Shown in pieces: positions 44,036-53,685 of a stretch of DNA of 64,000 nucleotides (position 1 is the first letter of the stretch; every line of letters starts with the position of its first letter). The notes below the pieces were generated by a model. That model ran no database searches and had not been told where the DNA came from. It worked only from the letters and a program-made list of their open reading frames with translations. The position numbers were made by a program, and so were the translations under genes. Origin of the DNA: Selaginella moellendorffii (Eukaryota > Streptophyta > Lycopodiopsida > Selaginellales > Selaginellaceae); assembly GCF_000143415.4 (NCBI RefSeq), contig NW_003314423.1, forward strand, positions 15,158-79,157, in the 5' to 3' direction.

Positions 44036-44059
44036 TCCCACTTTAACGAAATAGAGCAT
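44036..44059 (-). repeat. Right terminal inverted repeat
   Basis: The complement reads ATGCTCTATTTCGTTAAAG and onward; 22 bases are identical to the left end. CCCT follows immediately at 44060-44063. Confidence 0.8.
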
Positions 44060-45234
44060 CCCTTTAAATCCTAAACCTTGGGCGTAACATTTACTTCGGG
44101 ACATCAGGGGTAAACATCATGGCCTAATGGCTTGGTATGGGTACCCCTACTCCCCCACTTCCATCCCAAAGGGAAAACTTAAGCCCTTAGAAAGGGTGAG
44201 GACCAATGAGCCGCAAAGTACTCAAGTGGGGCACCACTCCACATGAGCCGAAAGCACCGCAATCAATTTCCTTTCTGGGAGTGGGAGCTACTCTTGAACA
44301 CTTCCTTGGGTGGCCCCTCCAGCACCACCTGAGTCCATGCTCATTCCCCTCAGCTATAGTCTCAACCTCAAGTTAGTTTGGAAGCATCATTAAAGAGTTC
44401 CTTCAAAACTAATTCCTAGACCTCACTATATACTTTTGGAACCCCCTACAGCTGTGCCCCCCCCCCCCCTTAGGAGACACACGCTTTGGGCTTTCACCCC
44501 ACGACCTATATTAGTATTTAGACTCAATCTCGCACTCGATCTTGGATTTGATTTCGGACTTGACCTTGGACTCTACCTCGAACTCGGTCTTGGACTCGAT
44601 CTGGGACTCGATCTTGGACCGACCTTGGACTGTCTCGTACTTGATCTCGGATTGGATCTCGGACCCCATCTCAGATCTCAGACTCGGTCTCAAACTCAGT
44701 TTCGGAGTCGGTTTTGAACTCAATCTTGGACTCAGTCTCGAACTTGGTCTTAGAGTCGGTCTCGAACTCGATCTTAGACGCAGTCTCATCCGATGAACTC
44801 TTTATCATTTGGGTCATACTCTTGGGGATCCTTTAGCCTTCGACATCTAGGGGAGTTAGTTCTTTATAACTCCACCACCTATAGAAAAAATTCGATACCC
44901 ACATTCAACGCCTCTTTTTTAATCCTACAATGTGTTGACCATGTTTCCAAGGGCATCCCCCACTTAGCGGTGTGCCTGAGTTAGCCTCCCAAGCCGAAAG
45001 CCCATGACAACAGAATATAAGTGTCCCTATACCCCTCTCATCACCATGCCCTAGTATGGGGTTGGGACTTGAACCCAACCTTGCTTTACTAGAGGGTTGG
45101 GAGTCGAACCCAACCTCTGTAGAATACATTTATGGATTTGACATCCCCATGGGGAGTCAGGCGTAGTTCCCTACACATGGTCAATATAGCTAACCTATGC
45201 TAATTAGCTTACTTTCGGGTCCTAACATACGACA
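44060..45234 (-). repeat. Chromovirus 3' LTR, inner part
   Basis: This resumes the LTR interrupted at 30605. It holds TACCCCTACTCCCCCACTTC (shared with about 51550), a poly-C tract (about 44457-44470), a segment nearly identical to part of the young element's LTR (ACACGCTTTGGGCTTTCACC) and a 12-bp minisatellite (about 44519-44790). It ends ...CCTAACATACGACA at 45234, next to the retroviral interior. Both parts add up to about 1.5 kb. Confidence 0.7.
44519..44790 (+). repeat. 12-bp minisatellite (GACTCGGTCTTG-like)
   Basis: About twenty degenerate units of GACTYGNTCTYG follow one another. They open a Leu/Gly/Asp-repeating frame on one strand and a Ser/Glu-rich frame on the other; I regard neither as a gene. 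Related runs lie at about 28677-28900, 52114-52185 and 57270-57415, each inside or beside an LTR fragment of this family. Confidence 0.8.
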
Positions 45235-45282
45235 TTGCTCAATTTCTCAAAATAGATTATTTTAATTGAATTTTGCATAAGT

Positions 45283-45399
45283 ACATAAAGTTCTACCTTG
45301 CAAAAATTCCTCCACTAAATCCCATGCGTTCGCTAGGTTTTCCTCCGGTTCCCATATTGCTTCATAGTATGGAAATCCTTTCCACTTCACATGGAACTC
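45283..45399 (-). pseudogene. Chromodomain at the integrase C-terminus
   Basis: The minus strand reads FHVKWKGFPYYEAIWEPEEN, then LANAWDLVEEF. This is the classic chromodomain signature with aromatic-cage residues, which places the element among chromoviruses. Upstream (about 45700-45830) lie integrase C-terminal words such as GEKVW and a degenerate TKNLRL. Chromodomains steer integration toward marked chromatin. Confidence 0.85.
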
Positions 45400-46503
45400 C
45401 CTCACCTCACGTCTTTATCGCTTATTCTTACACGCATTGAGGATGGCCTCGGCTTCGTATTCCTCTTCCCTTGGATAACCTCAGGTAAAGGTCTTATTTG
45501 GTCCTTGCGAAACGGATCCTCAAAGTATTGCTTGAGTAAGTTACATGGAACACCGGGTGTATCTTCCCCATCTCTTGAGGAAATCGAAGGTGGTAAACCA
45601 TATTACCAATTCGTGCTTCAATCTCGTAAGGCCTTACGAACCTGCTTAAAGAACTCAAGATTAGTTCTTTTCAGGAATACATGCATTTTTACCTTTGGGT
45701 TAGCTTTCGGCTAATCCCACTTGGTAGCCTTAGATTTTTGGTGTTCAGCCACACCTTCTCCCCAGGTTAGAATTCCACATCCTAGTGCTTATGGTTCACA
45801 TATTTGGTTTGCATTTGTTGAGCCTGTTCAAAAGAATCCCTCACTAAATTCCAAATGTTGAGTCTTTCCACTGTGAATGCCTCCACTATGGGTAACTCTC
45901 CATGATATTCGGCCACACCGAGTTCCACAGAACCTTCAATAGCTCGCTTATTGATGACTTCTCATGGACTCACCTTGATACTTGAGTGTGGTGAGTTGTT
46001 ATGGCACATTTCTACAAGAGGTCTGTCATGACACTCTTCCAGGTTACCTTCCTCAGTTCCCCTTTTGGAATATACACCCTCATTTGTTTATAATAGATAA
46101 GCCTATTGCATTTTGCATAACCTATTTTCTCTTCCGTTGGCAGCTCCCCTCTTTAGTGAGCTTCCTGTGCCTCTTGGTTCCTCAGCAACATTTCTTGTGC
46201 TAGACCATCGATTTCATACACTATCCACACATCATTCCAAAAAGTTGTTGTCGCGCTGGATATCACCAATTTCAAGTTCGCTTTTCAACTTAGAGCATCC
46301 ACCATGATGTTGCTTTTCCCAGGTTTATACAGAATCTCACAATCAACTCGGCCAAAGCATTGGCCCACCGACCCTATTTCTCTCTCAGGTTGGGTTGTGA
46401 CAAGAAGTGTTTTATTGCCACATTATTTGTGTAAACTTTGAAGTGTCTCCCAAGGTAGTGTCACCACTCCTTGAGTGTCTTGACCACCGCAAACAATTCC
46501 TTC

Positions 46504-46710
46504 TCATGGAACAGACCACTTTCGCTGAGCCTTGTCCAACTTCTTCAAGAAGAACACTATTGGATGGTTGTCTTGCTTCAAAATTGCGCCCAATGCAAAC
46601 TCTGAAGCATCCATTTCCACCTCAAAGTCCTTACTAAAGTCTGGTAACACCAATACAGTAGTCTTCCTCAACTTCCTTTTGAGGTGGACAAATGCCGCTT
46701 CACATTCCAC
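46504..46710 (-). pseudogene. RNase H domain fragment
   Basis: The frame MECEAAFVHLKRKLRKTTVL leads into PDFSKDFEVEMDASEFALGA, matching the RT-RNase H junction of Ty3/gypsy elements with the catalytic Asp in the DAS motif. TRIM array 1 lies just upstream in element sense and separates it from the RT. Confidence 0.85.
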
Positions 46711-46827
46711 TGTCTATACCATTTTCCCTTTTCCTATTTGGTCAGTTGAAGGTAGGGTTACTCTCGAATAGTGTTTGATAAACTTTTGGTAGTAGTTGCA
46801 TAGCCTCAAGAATGCCCTTAACTTGTG

Positions 46828-47807
46828 TGTAAGCAACCAAAGGGAACGACTCGAGATATGATCCATTGGGGTTCAAATATAGAGGGAAAGGGCCCATGAA
46901 CAAGAGCACCCCCTTTTCCAATCGGTTAAGGGTCTTGGGATATTTGGGGTTAAGTGTCCTTGGGTTTGAATAGTACTAGGTTGGGTGACCTCTCAGGAAG
47001 TCCAAAACTCAGGAGCTTACATTTGGTATCAGAGGGGTCTCGAGTCCGACTCTGTTGGTTGGCTAAGGGAATCACACCACATGTTGATTGACATCTGGCT
47101 AGTCCAGTTTGCTCCCACTGGGCTCAACTCGAGAGGTAGGGTGTCAAGAGAGCTGCGGCTCTCAGCTTCCGTTCACGAGGGCGTGAACTTGCAGGGAAGC
47201 ATGGTGGATTGTAAGCAACCAAAAGGAGGGCGTGAACTTGCAGGGAAGCATGGTGGATTGTAAGCAACCAAAGGGAACAACTCGAGAGACGATCCATGGG
47301 GTTCAAATATAAAAGGAAAGGGCCTATAAACAAGAGTGCACCCTCTTTTCCAATCGGTTAAAGGTCTTGGGATATTTAGGGTTAAGTGTTCTTGGGTTTG
47401 AATAGTACTGGGTTGGGTGACCTCCCGGGAAGTCCAAAACTCAGGAGCTTACATTTAGTATCAGAGGGGTCTCGGGTCCGACTCTGTTGGTTGGCTAAGG
47501 GAATCACACCACATGGTGATTGACATCTGGTTGAGGGGTAGGGTGTCAAGAGAGCTGCGGCTCTCAGCTTCCGTTCACGAGGGCGTGAACTTGTAGGGAA
47601 GCGTGGTGGATTGTAAGCAACCAAAAGGAATGATTCGAGAGACGATCCGTTGGGGTTTAAATATAAAGGGAAAGGGCCCATGAACAAGAGTGCACCCCCT
47701 TTTCCAATCGGTTAAGGGTCTTGGGATATTTGGGGTTAAGCGTCCTTGGGTTTGAATAATACTGGGCTGGGTGACCTCTCGGGAAGTCCAAAACTCAGGA
47801 GCTTACA
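46828..47807 (+). mobile_element. TRIM array 1: LTR-interior-LTR-interior-LTR with TTGTG duplication
   Basis: Three LTRs of 194-196 bp (46828-47021, 47259-47453, 47612-47807) start TGTAAGCAACC and end GAGCTTACA. After the first LTR comes TTTGGTATCAGAGG, an initiator-Met primer site, then an interior of under 200 bp ending in the purine-rich GGGAAGCATGGTGGA before the next LTR. A 49-bp duplication precedes the second LTR. TTGTG lies on both sides (46823-46827 and 47808-47812), so the three-LTR unit occupies one insertion site in the chromovirus pol region. It encodes nothing. Repeated LTR-interior units of this kind are known for TRIMs and are ascribed to recombination. Confidence 0.9.
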
Positions 47808-47931
47808 TTGTGTACGTTCGATAGTCATTCCCATTTCTAAAGTCCACCTTGAGCCCATCTTTGCCCACCACATGCCCGAGAAACTTTACCTTTTGTTGAG
47901 CAAAGTCACATTTGCTCTCTTTAGCATATAG

Positions 47932-48702
47932 CTAGTGTTCCTTTAGTTTCTCAAACACCTTTGTTAAATGTTTGGCATGCTCCTTTAGCATCTCACTATA
48001 GATCAAGATGTCGTAAATGTATACAACCACGAAATGATATAGGTAGGGTACAAAGATGTGGTTTATCAACATTGAGAATGTTTCTAGTGCATTGCATAGC
48101 CCAAAAGGCATCATTAGAAACTCAAAGCTTCTATACCTTGTTTGACAAGTTGTCTTCTCCACATCTTCCTCTGCTACCCTGATCTGGTAGTATCCTGACC
48201 TTACGTCGATCCTCGAGAAGTATTTCGCCTTTCCCAACCTATCAAACAGGTCCTCAATCCTTGGTAAAAGGTATTTGTTCCTTTTTGTATAATTGTTAAG
48301 CAACTAGTAGCCTATGCACATGCACATAAATCTATATTTCTTTTTCACAAATAACATCGGTGCACTATATGATGACTTACTCAATTTAACATACCCTTTT
48401 TCCACCAACTCCTCAAGTTGGCATTTGAGCTCCTTGAATTCCTTTTCGTTCAACCAATAGGAGGGACGAACCACCACATTAACACCCTTGACCAACTCAA
48501 TCTTATGTTTTATCAGTTGTTTGGGGGGTAAACCCGCTAGTAGCTCTTCCGACATAGTATCTTGGAATTGGTCCAACCCTGTTGGATCACTAAAGGTACT
48601 TCTTTTGTTCCTGTTTTTTTTTTCACTCCTCACCGAGAGTAAGCACAAAAATGTTGCCTTGGTTCCTTTAGTGAGTTGTCCTCTCATGGACACTAGATTC
48701 AA
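47932..48702 (-). pseudogene. Chromovirus reverse transcriptase, disrupted
   Basis: Motifs visible are ELVEKGYVKLSKSSYSAPML, then LPRIEDLFDRLGKAKYFSRI, the FLMMPFGLCNA motif and VVYIYDILIYS. The last replaces the catalytic DD with YD, so the enzyme would be dead. An in-frame TAG at 48304-48306 also interrupts it. The reading order confirms minus orientation. Confidence 0.9.
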
Positions 48703-48768
48703 GCAAGAGTCTTTGGCTTTATATTGCCCTATCTTTAGTCCATGTAGAGCTACTATGAATCGATTGAA

Positions 48769-49068
48769 CTAACCCGTCCCAAAGATTATGTCAAATCCCG
48801 CTATGTCCAATACGGTAAAATCCATATCTACTTTCCATGTCCCTACTTCAACTCTTGCTTTTCGAAGTACCTCATCGGTGCTTTGGCTACCTTGAACAAA
48901 CTCTATAATCCTTGGTTCACCTAACCGCTGCACTAGTAGTCCAACTTGCCAGACTATGTTTACAACTACAAAATTATCTAAAGCACCCGTATCAATAAAG
49001 ATTTTAACAAAGCTACCTTCGACCTTCCTTTGGAGGGCTAGTAGATGTCGCGAATGACTCTCTAGCAA
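48769..49068 (-). pseudogene. Retropepsin-like protease fragment
   Basis: The frame reads GSFVKIFIDTGALDNFVVV, the D-T-G active-site motif, and continues to FTVLDIAGFDIIFGTG, the typical end of Ty3/gypsy proteases. It lies between the CCHC knuckle and the RT as expected. Confidence 0.8.
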
Positions 49069-49176
49069 AGTTGGTCGTATAATGAATAACTTTGAACTAA
49101 GGACTGGATCATGTACCTCAATTTAAATTTCACCCGGCTTAATGGCTATATTGGCTTTGGCCTTTTTCGGGTAAGG

Positions 49177-51079
49177 ACATTCCCTCGAAAAATGTCCCAC
49201 TTCACCACAGTTGAAGCATATGTTATTTCCCATGCTACTAGTAGACTTGACTTTTTAATCCGTGGGTTTGTCCCTTTTTGCTTGACTCCCCCACGTACTT
49301 GCTTGCTGGCCCCTGGATCTACCTTTCCGAAACCCTAAAGACTTATTCTTAAAAAAACTCTTCTTGAATTTCCTTTTGCCATATATCCCCTTGGTTTGGC
49401 CCCTTTGCTAAATGTGGACCCTGACCCTGTTGTGTTCCCCTTTCGTAGGTTATCATTGAAATGCACTTTGATAGTTACATCTAATGCTTCCTTGCAGTTA
49501 GTCGGGTTCCAATACATCACCTTGCCACGAGCTCAAATTTGCAAGCTTGATATGAAGGTATGGAATGCATCTATATCACCCATGTCTATGACAAGTATCC
49601 TCTTTGCCATGAACGCATTCATATACTCTTGAATGGTTTCAGTCTGCTTCAGTCTACTTAACTCATCCTTTAGGTGCAGAGTAGCATTTAGAGGAACATA
49701 ATGTAAGCAACCAAAGGGAATGATTTAAGAGACGATCCATGGGGTTCAAATATAGAGGGAAAGGGCCTATGAACAAGAGTGCACCCTCTTTTCCAATCAG
49801 TTAAGGGTCTTGGGATATTTAGGGTTAAGTGTTCTTGAGTTTGAATAGTACTGGGCTGGGTGACCTCCCGGGAAGTCCAAATTTAGGTATCATAGGGGTC
49901 TCGAGACTGACTTTGTTAGTTGGCTAAGGGAATCACACCACATATTGATTGACATCTGGCTAGTCCAGTTTGCTCCCGCTGGGTTCGACTTGAGGGGTAG
50001 GGTGTCAAGAGAGCAGGGCTGCTGTAGCTCTTAGCTTCCGTTCACGAGGGTGTGAACTTGTAGAGAAGCATGGTGGATTGTAAGCAACCAAAGGGAACAA
50101 CTTGAGAGACGATCCATGGGGTTCAAATATAAAAGGAAAGGGCTTATAAACAAGAGTGCACCCCCTTTTTTAATCGGTTAAGAGTCTTGGGATATTTGGG
50201 GTTAAGCATCCTTGGGTTTGAATAGTACTGTCCCGGGTGACCTTCCGTTCACGAGGGTGTGAACTTGCAGAGAAGCATGGTGGATTGTAAGCAACCAAAG
50301 GGAATGACTCGATAGACGATCCATGGGGTTCAAATATAAAGGGAAAGGGCTCATAAACAAGAGTGCACCCCCTTTTCCAATCGATTAAAAGTTTTGGGAT
50401 ATTTTGGGTTAAGCATCCTTGGGTTTGAATAGTACTGTCCCGGGTGACCTCCCGGGAAGTCTAAGTTTAAGAGCTTACACGTAGGTTGTACGAATCCTCA
50501 CCTCCATCATTTCTTAAGTGGCCACCGGTCCTTTGTTAGCCTCTGTTGTTCTCTACTAAGACTTAACATTATCTGCCAAGTATGGTTTTGCATATGGGAC
50601 CTTCTTTAAGCTCAGTAACTACAACGCTCAGAAGTAATTTTCCATATCATAAAACCAATCCTCCACCACCTTATAGTCATTCATTCCCTTGAAGACCGAT
50701 GGGGGCTTTATTTTGTACTTGGGAATTGCCTGAGGGACTGATTCCACTTTAATTTATTCGACCTTGTTCGGTTCCACCTCAGTCCCTACCAAAGGGTCCA
50801 CACCTTCTGCATTGCTAACATCTGTAGTCTTTCACTTTTTCTTCCGCTTTTTATTTTGTATACAAGAGTCTCCAATAGGGCATTGGTCTGAGCCAATTGT
50901 CCTTCTAGAACATCCAATTGAGCCTTGGATGACCGAACCTCACCACTGGACTCCTGTTTGGAAGTTTCCTCACTGGAGTCCTCCTTATGTAAGGATTCCT
51001 CATCCATAGCCTCTTGTTTGACTAGAAGCTCCAGCTCTAAAAGAGGTTCTATCTCCGCCTTACAAACTACCTTTGTCAT
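49177..51079 (-). pseudogene. Gag remnants with CCHC zinc knuckle
   Basis: The knuckle CFNCGEVGHFSREC is encoded at 49218-49177 on the minus strand. More gag-like sequence runs to about 51079, including a Glu/Ser-rich stretch followed by a predicted coiled region (LEGQLAQTNALLETLV). TRIM array 2 interrupts it. Gag binds and packages element RNA; this copy is non-functional. Confidence 0.75.
49702..50479 (+). mobile_element. TRIM array 2, partly deleted
   Basis: Three LTR starts (TGTAAGCAACC) lie at 49702, 50079 and 50286. The first LTR has lost its end and primer site start. The second is fused directly to the interior 3' end. The third ends GAGCTTACA at 50479. The flanks CATAA (left) and CGTAG (right) match at three of five bases and differ by transitions, so they may be an aged target duplication. 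Confidence 0.8.
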
Positions 51080-51138
51080 CTCTTAGCAATCCGCCTTTAT
51101 CCTTCGCTAAAACTGAGGAAAAAGTTTTGATACCAAAT

Positions 51139-51622
51139 TGTAAGCCATAAATTTTTCCTCTATAATTTACTAGCTTACCCCGTCTATCCGACCAATATTG
51201 CTTTAGCCTTAATTAAGTTCCTTTGTTAAGGTTCCCACCTATTGTACTAGCTCCTACTTCGTACTACTTGGTTTCAACTACTCCCTACACAAACAATGGA
51301 GCATTAGCCATCCATCCACGGATTCTCAAATCTTTCCCAATCCCCTTCCCTAGGTTAGATTAGATTTAAGGTTCAATTACACTCTCCGCAAACACAAGCA
51401 ACCAAGCACACCAAACCACCAAGTTCTTAACATCCTTTGGTACAACAAGACTTAATCATGGAACCCTTTAAATCCCAAGCTTTAGGTGCAACACTTGCTT
51501 CCGGACACTAGGGGGAAATACCATGGCCTAATGGCCCAATATAGGTACCCCTACTCCCCCACTTCCATCCCAAAGGTAAGGCCCAAACCTCTAGGAAGGG
51601 CAAATATCAATGAGCCGCCATA
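51139..51622 (-). repeat. Chromovirus 5' LTR, truncated
   Basis: This starts TGTAAGCCATAAATTTTTCC beside the primer site. It matches the split 3' LTR across the transposon insertion point, which makes it the empty-site reference. Similarity ends near GAGCCGC at 51622, where unrelated sequence begins. Confidence 0.75.
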
Positions 51623-51870
51623 GTTGCCATGTGAGTGTCTAGATTGCTGACCATCCGCTGCAAGCCACTGTTGTTTGGGTTATCTTCAATCATAGCCTTT
51701 GTGACCATCTAGAAGAGTTGTGCACCCCCAGCTCGGATCACATCAGCAACTGGACCTTCTTTGCCCAACTTGCTGCCCTAGTGTAGTACATGGGTGAACC
51801 GGCTGAAGCAACCAGCTTTCTGCTTGTCTTCGTCCACAAGAGTCCCAATGCAAGCTAGGATAGGCATCAC
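51623..51870 (-). pseudogene. Captured or decayed gene fragment, unrecognised
   Basis: The minus strand is open apart from two TAG codons and contains LGKEGPVADVIRAGGAQLF and MIEDNPNNSGLQRMVSNLDT. It looks like genuine helical protein but I do not recognise it. It interrupts the chromovirus 5' LTR, since LTR-like minisatellite resumes at about 52114. Confidence 0.45.
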
Positions 51871-51935
51871 TTATTCCTAATGAGGGCATCCACGGTGATA
51901 GGGGCATCCCTGCAGAGAAAGAAGAAGAAGCAGAG

Positions 51936-52060
51936 GTGTTTCTTACGCATCTGAACGGGATAGTGACTGGGACAGAGTGTGCTCACGTGTTGGCAACAAT
52001 TGGATGCCTAGAATCAGTGATTGTAGTGGAAGCAATTAAGTGCTCCAAAACGATCCATTG
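51936..52060 (+). pseudogene. Fragment related to the 271-residue protein gene downstream
   Basis: The frame VFLTHLNGIVTGTECAHVLA, then TIGCLESVIVVEAIK, matches YVTHYRISNEIECAHALAAL and GCSEVMLVVEGII of the gene at 52443. Only about 35 residues are retained, followed by unrelated sequence and minisatellite. Confidence 0.65.
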
Positions 52061-52192
52061 CTCGGAAAACGCAAAAACCTCTAGAGCAAAGATGATCAAG
52101 AATTGCAACCATTCCCGGTCTCAGATTCGGACTCAATCTTGGTCTCAGTTTCGGTCTCGGTTTCAGTCCTGATTCCATCTTAGACTCAGGAG

Positions 52193-52381
52193 CTAGAAAT
52201 AACTTTTAATGAGTATTACAACAACATGAGAAAGTTGTTCTTCCTCCACTAACCTACCCTTCCAAACCGGAACATCTTCCTTCTTGCTCACCTCAAACAC
52301 CCGTGCAACTGTCGAGATCTCTGGCGGTGCCACCATGTGGCAGTATCCTCCGGCTCCAGCGACCGCTGCCGCCATGCTCAA
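52193..52381 (-). pseudogene. Head-to-head N-terminal relative of the 271-residue protein
   Basis: The 62-codon frame includes VFEVSKKEDVPVWKGRL, similar to IFKISRDQGVPVWKVRR of the plus-strand gene. Their ATGs are 61 bp apart and face away from each other. It lacks the rest of the protein. It is either a truncated copy or a first exon; no further exon was found. Confidence 0.5.
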
Positions 52382-52442
52382 TGCTCAGCTCACCCTGAAT
52401 TTAGGGCTAAAAGAACTTTGATTAGGGCTACTGGATTTTGCA

Positions 52443-53258
52443 ATGGCGGAGGGTCACCACATCTACTGCTGTTCTCCGGTGTTGGAGCGCTCGAAAGAGG
52501 CGATTTTCAAGATCTCCCGGGATCAGGGTGTTCCCGTGTGGAAGGTGAGGAGGGTGAATGCGCCAGGAATGCTGGAACCCGGTGAGCTGTATGTCACTCA
52601 TTACAGGATAAGCAATGAGATCGAGTGCGCCCATGCACTTGCTGCTTTAGGCTGTTCCGAAGTCATGCTTGTGGTTGAGGGGATAATCAGATTAGAGGTA
52701 GAGTACAACCAGGTAACAAGAAAGTGTGCCGCATCCAGAGGATGTAGATGTGATAGCCTAAAATCGGGGGAGGCTAAGGATTCTTTTAGTCGTTTTGCTC
52801 ATGCACTTTACAAGGGAAGTAGCCCAAGGACGGATGCTCGTCTTAGGACTGCAATTAGTAGGACAGGGGCTCGCCTCTTCTGGGAGGTTGCACACAGTGT
52901 AGCTTCAAAGTATCCAGACAATCTTTGGCTGCAGAAAATGCTTGCGTCGGACGACGCCCGCTTCCAGATGATTGCGGCTTGGAGCCACGTTTTCACCTTG
53001 AGGACGGAGAGGCTGTCACATCCTTACAACGTCATCAGGGGGGACTTGGAGATCGCGGCTAAAGCTCTGGGAGTTTTGCATTATGTGGCCCAGAAGTGTG
53101 AAGAGAACAAGGTAGCCAACCGCAGGAACCTCAGCCATCTCCTTCGGGCTAGCCTGCCTTTTGTTGAGGCTTCGGTTGCGAGCCACAAGAAGGAAGTTCG
53201 CCGCAGAGAAGAAGAAGAGTCTGAAGCTGAGATGAAGAAGCGCTTGCTGCTCCAATGA
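52443..53258 (+). CDS. Uncharacterised 271-residue protein
   Basis: This is an intron-less frame from the ATG at 52443. Two parts can be seen. Residues 1-85 look compact (HHIYCCSPVLERSKEAIFKI to VMLVVEGII), with a related fragment on each side upstream. Residues 105-271 are mostly helical, and the C-terminus is strongly charged (KKEVRRREEEESEAEMKKR), likely coiled coil. There is no signal peptide or membrane segment. CAASRGCRC near residue 95 is Cys-rich but too short for a finger I could name. I do not recognise the family. The intact frame within transposon debris suggests a real or recently active gene. Confidence 0.55.
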   Translation: MAEGHHIYCCSPVLERSKEAIFKISRDQGVPVWKVRRVNAPGMLEPGELYVTHYRISNEIECAHALAALGCSEVMLVVEGIIRLEVEYNQVTRKCAASRGCRCDSLKSGEAKDSFSRFAHALYKGSSPRTDARLRTAISRTGARLFWEVAHSVASKYPDNLWLQKMLASDDARFQMIAAWSHVFTLRTERLSHPYNVIRGDLEIAAKALGVLHYVAQKCEENKVANRRNLSHLLRASLPFVEASVASHKKEVRRREEEESEAEMKKRLLLQ

Positions 53259-53685
53259 AACAACACTCGCTTTCTATGTTTGTTAAGTGTTTTGGAGCAG
53301 CCTTTAGCACACGTGTTCGACTGGAAGAATCGTGTTCCAGGAGACGCAATATCTTCAAGGTTAAATTTATAGTTCCAAGACTAATAATAAAAGCATATAT
53401 GGCTTACACAAAAAAAAAAGAAAAAAAGAAAAAAACTTTTATTATATAGATAACTTTTCGAGCCTAAACTTGTATAATGCCATTGCGTAAATAATGTAAG
53501 TAGATTCTCCGCCTTATCTCTGTTCTTTATTTGCATCTCGGCTTCAAGCAACTACAACATCTTCAGTGTCGACTCGAGACCATCAGGTTTGTTTCAAATC
53601 TTGCAAAGTTCCATTTTCAACCGTCAGAGCGGGATATACCTTATTTCTTGTGAAGTTCCAAGTTTTCCATGGCTACTTGTGATCG
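53259..53685. other. 3' flank and upstream region of the second PPR copy
   Basis: No gene. An A-rich tract lies at about 53410-53440. The last 60 bases (CTTGTGAAGTTCCAAG and the ATGGCTACTTGTGATCGATG junction) match the region just before the intact PPR gene at 8397. Confidence 0.5.

Larger units (their letters stand above)
30606..44059. mobile_element. 13.45-kb DNA transposon with inverted ends, inserted in an LTR
   Basis: The left end reads AAGCTCTATTTCGTTAAAG and the right end is its inverted match: 22 consecutive bases are identical (30608-30629 and the complement of 44036-44057), plus one of two outer bases. CCCT lies just outside both ends (30602-30605 and 44060-44063). The flanks join into a continuous LTR that exists uninterrupted at about 51460, which confirms both borders. 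Inside are a large minus-strand gene (about 31.0-36.4 kb), a plus-strand gene (39591-42732) and about 29 copies of a 22-bp palindrome. A 4-bp duplication is known for a few superfamilies such as Ginger, but the encoded proteins do not look like Ginger. I assign no superfamily. Confidence 0.85.
45235..51138 (-). mobile_element. Decayed Ty3/gypsy chromovirus interior
   Basis: On the minus strand, domains appear in chromovirus order: gag, CCHC knuckle, protease, reverse transcriptase, RNase H, integrase C-terminus and chromodomain. A primer site (TGGTATCA, about 51129-51136) abuts the 5' LTR. The frame is broken many times and two TRIM arrays are inserted (46828-47807 and 49702-50479). The element cannot encode a working polyprotein. 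Confidence 0.9.

Noticed and set aside
30606-44059. Assignment of the large transposon to Ginger or Kolobok from its 4-bp duplication
   Set aside because: The duplication is CCCT, not TTAA, and the protein motifs do not look like Ginger integrase. The evidence is too thin to name a superfamily.
44436-44796. Open frames rich in Leu/Gly/Asp or Ser/Glu in the minisatellite
   Set aside because: They come from a 12-bp repeat (a multiple of three) and lie inside an LTR; they are open on both strands.
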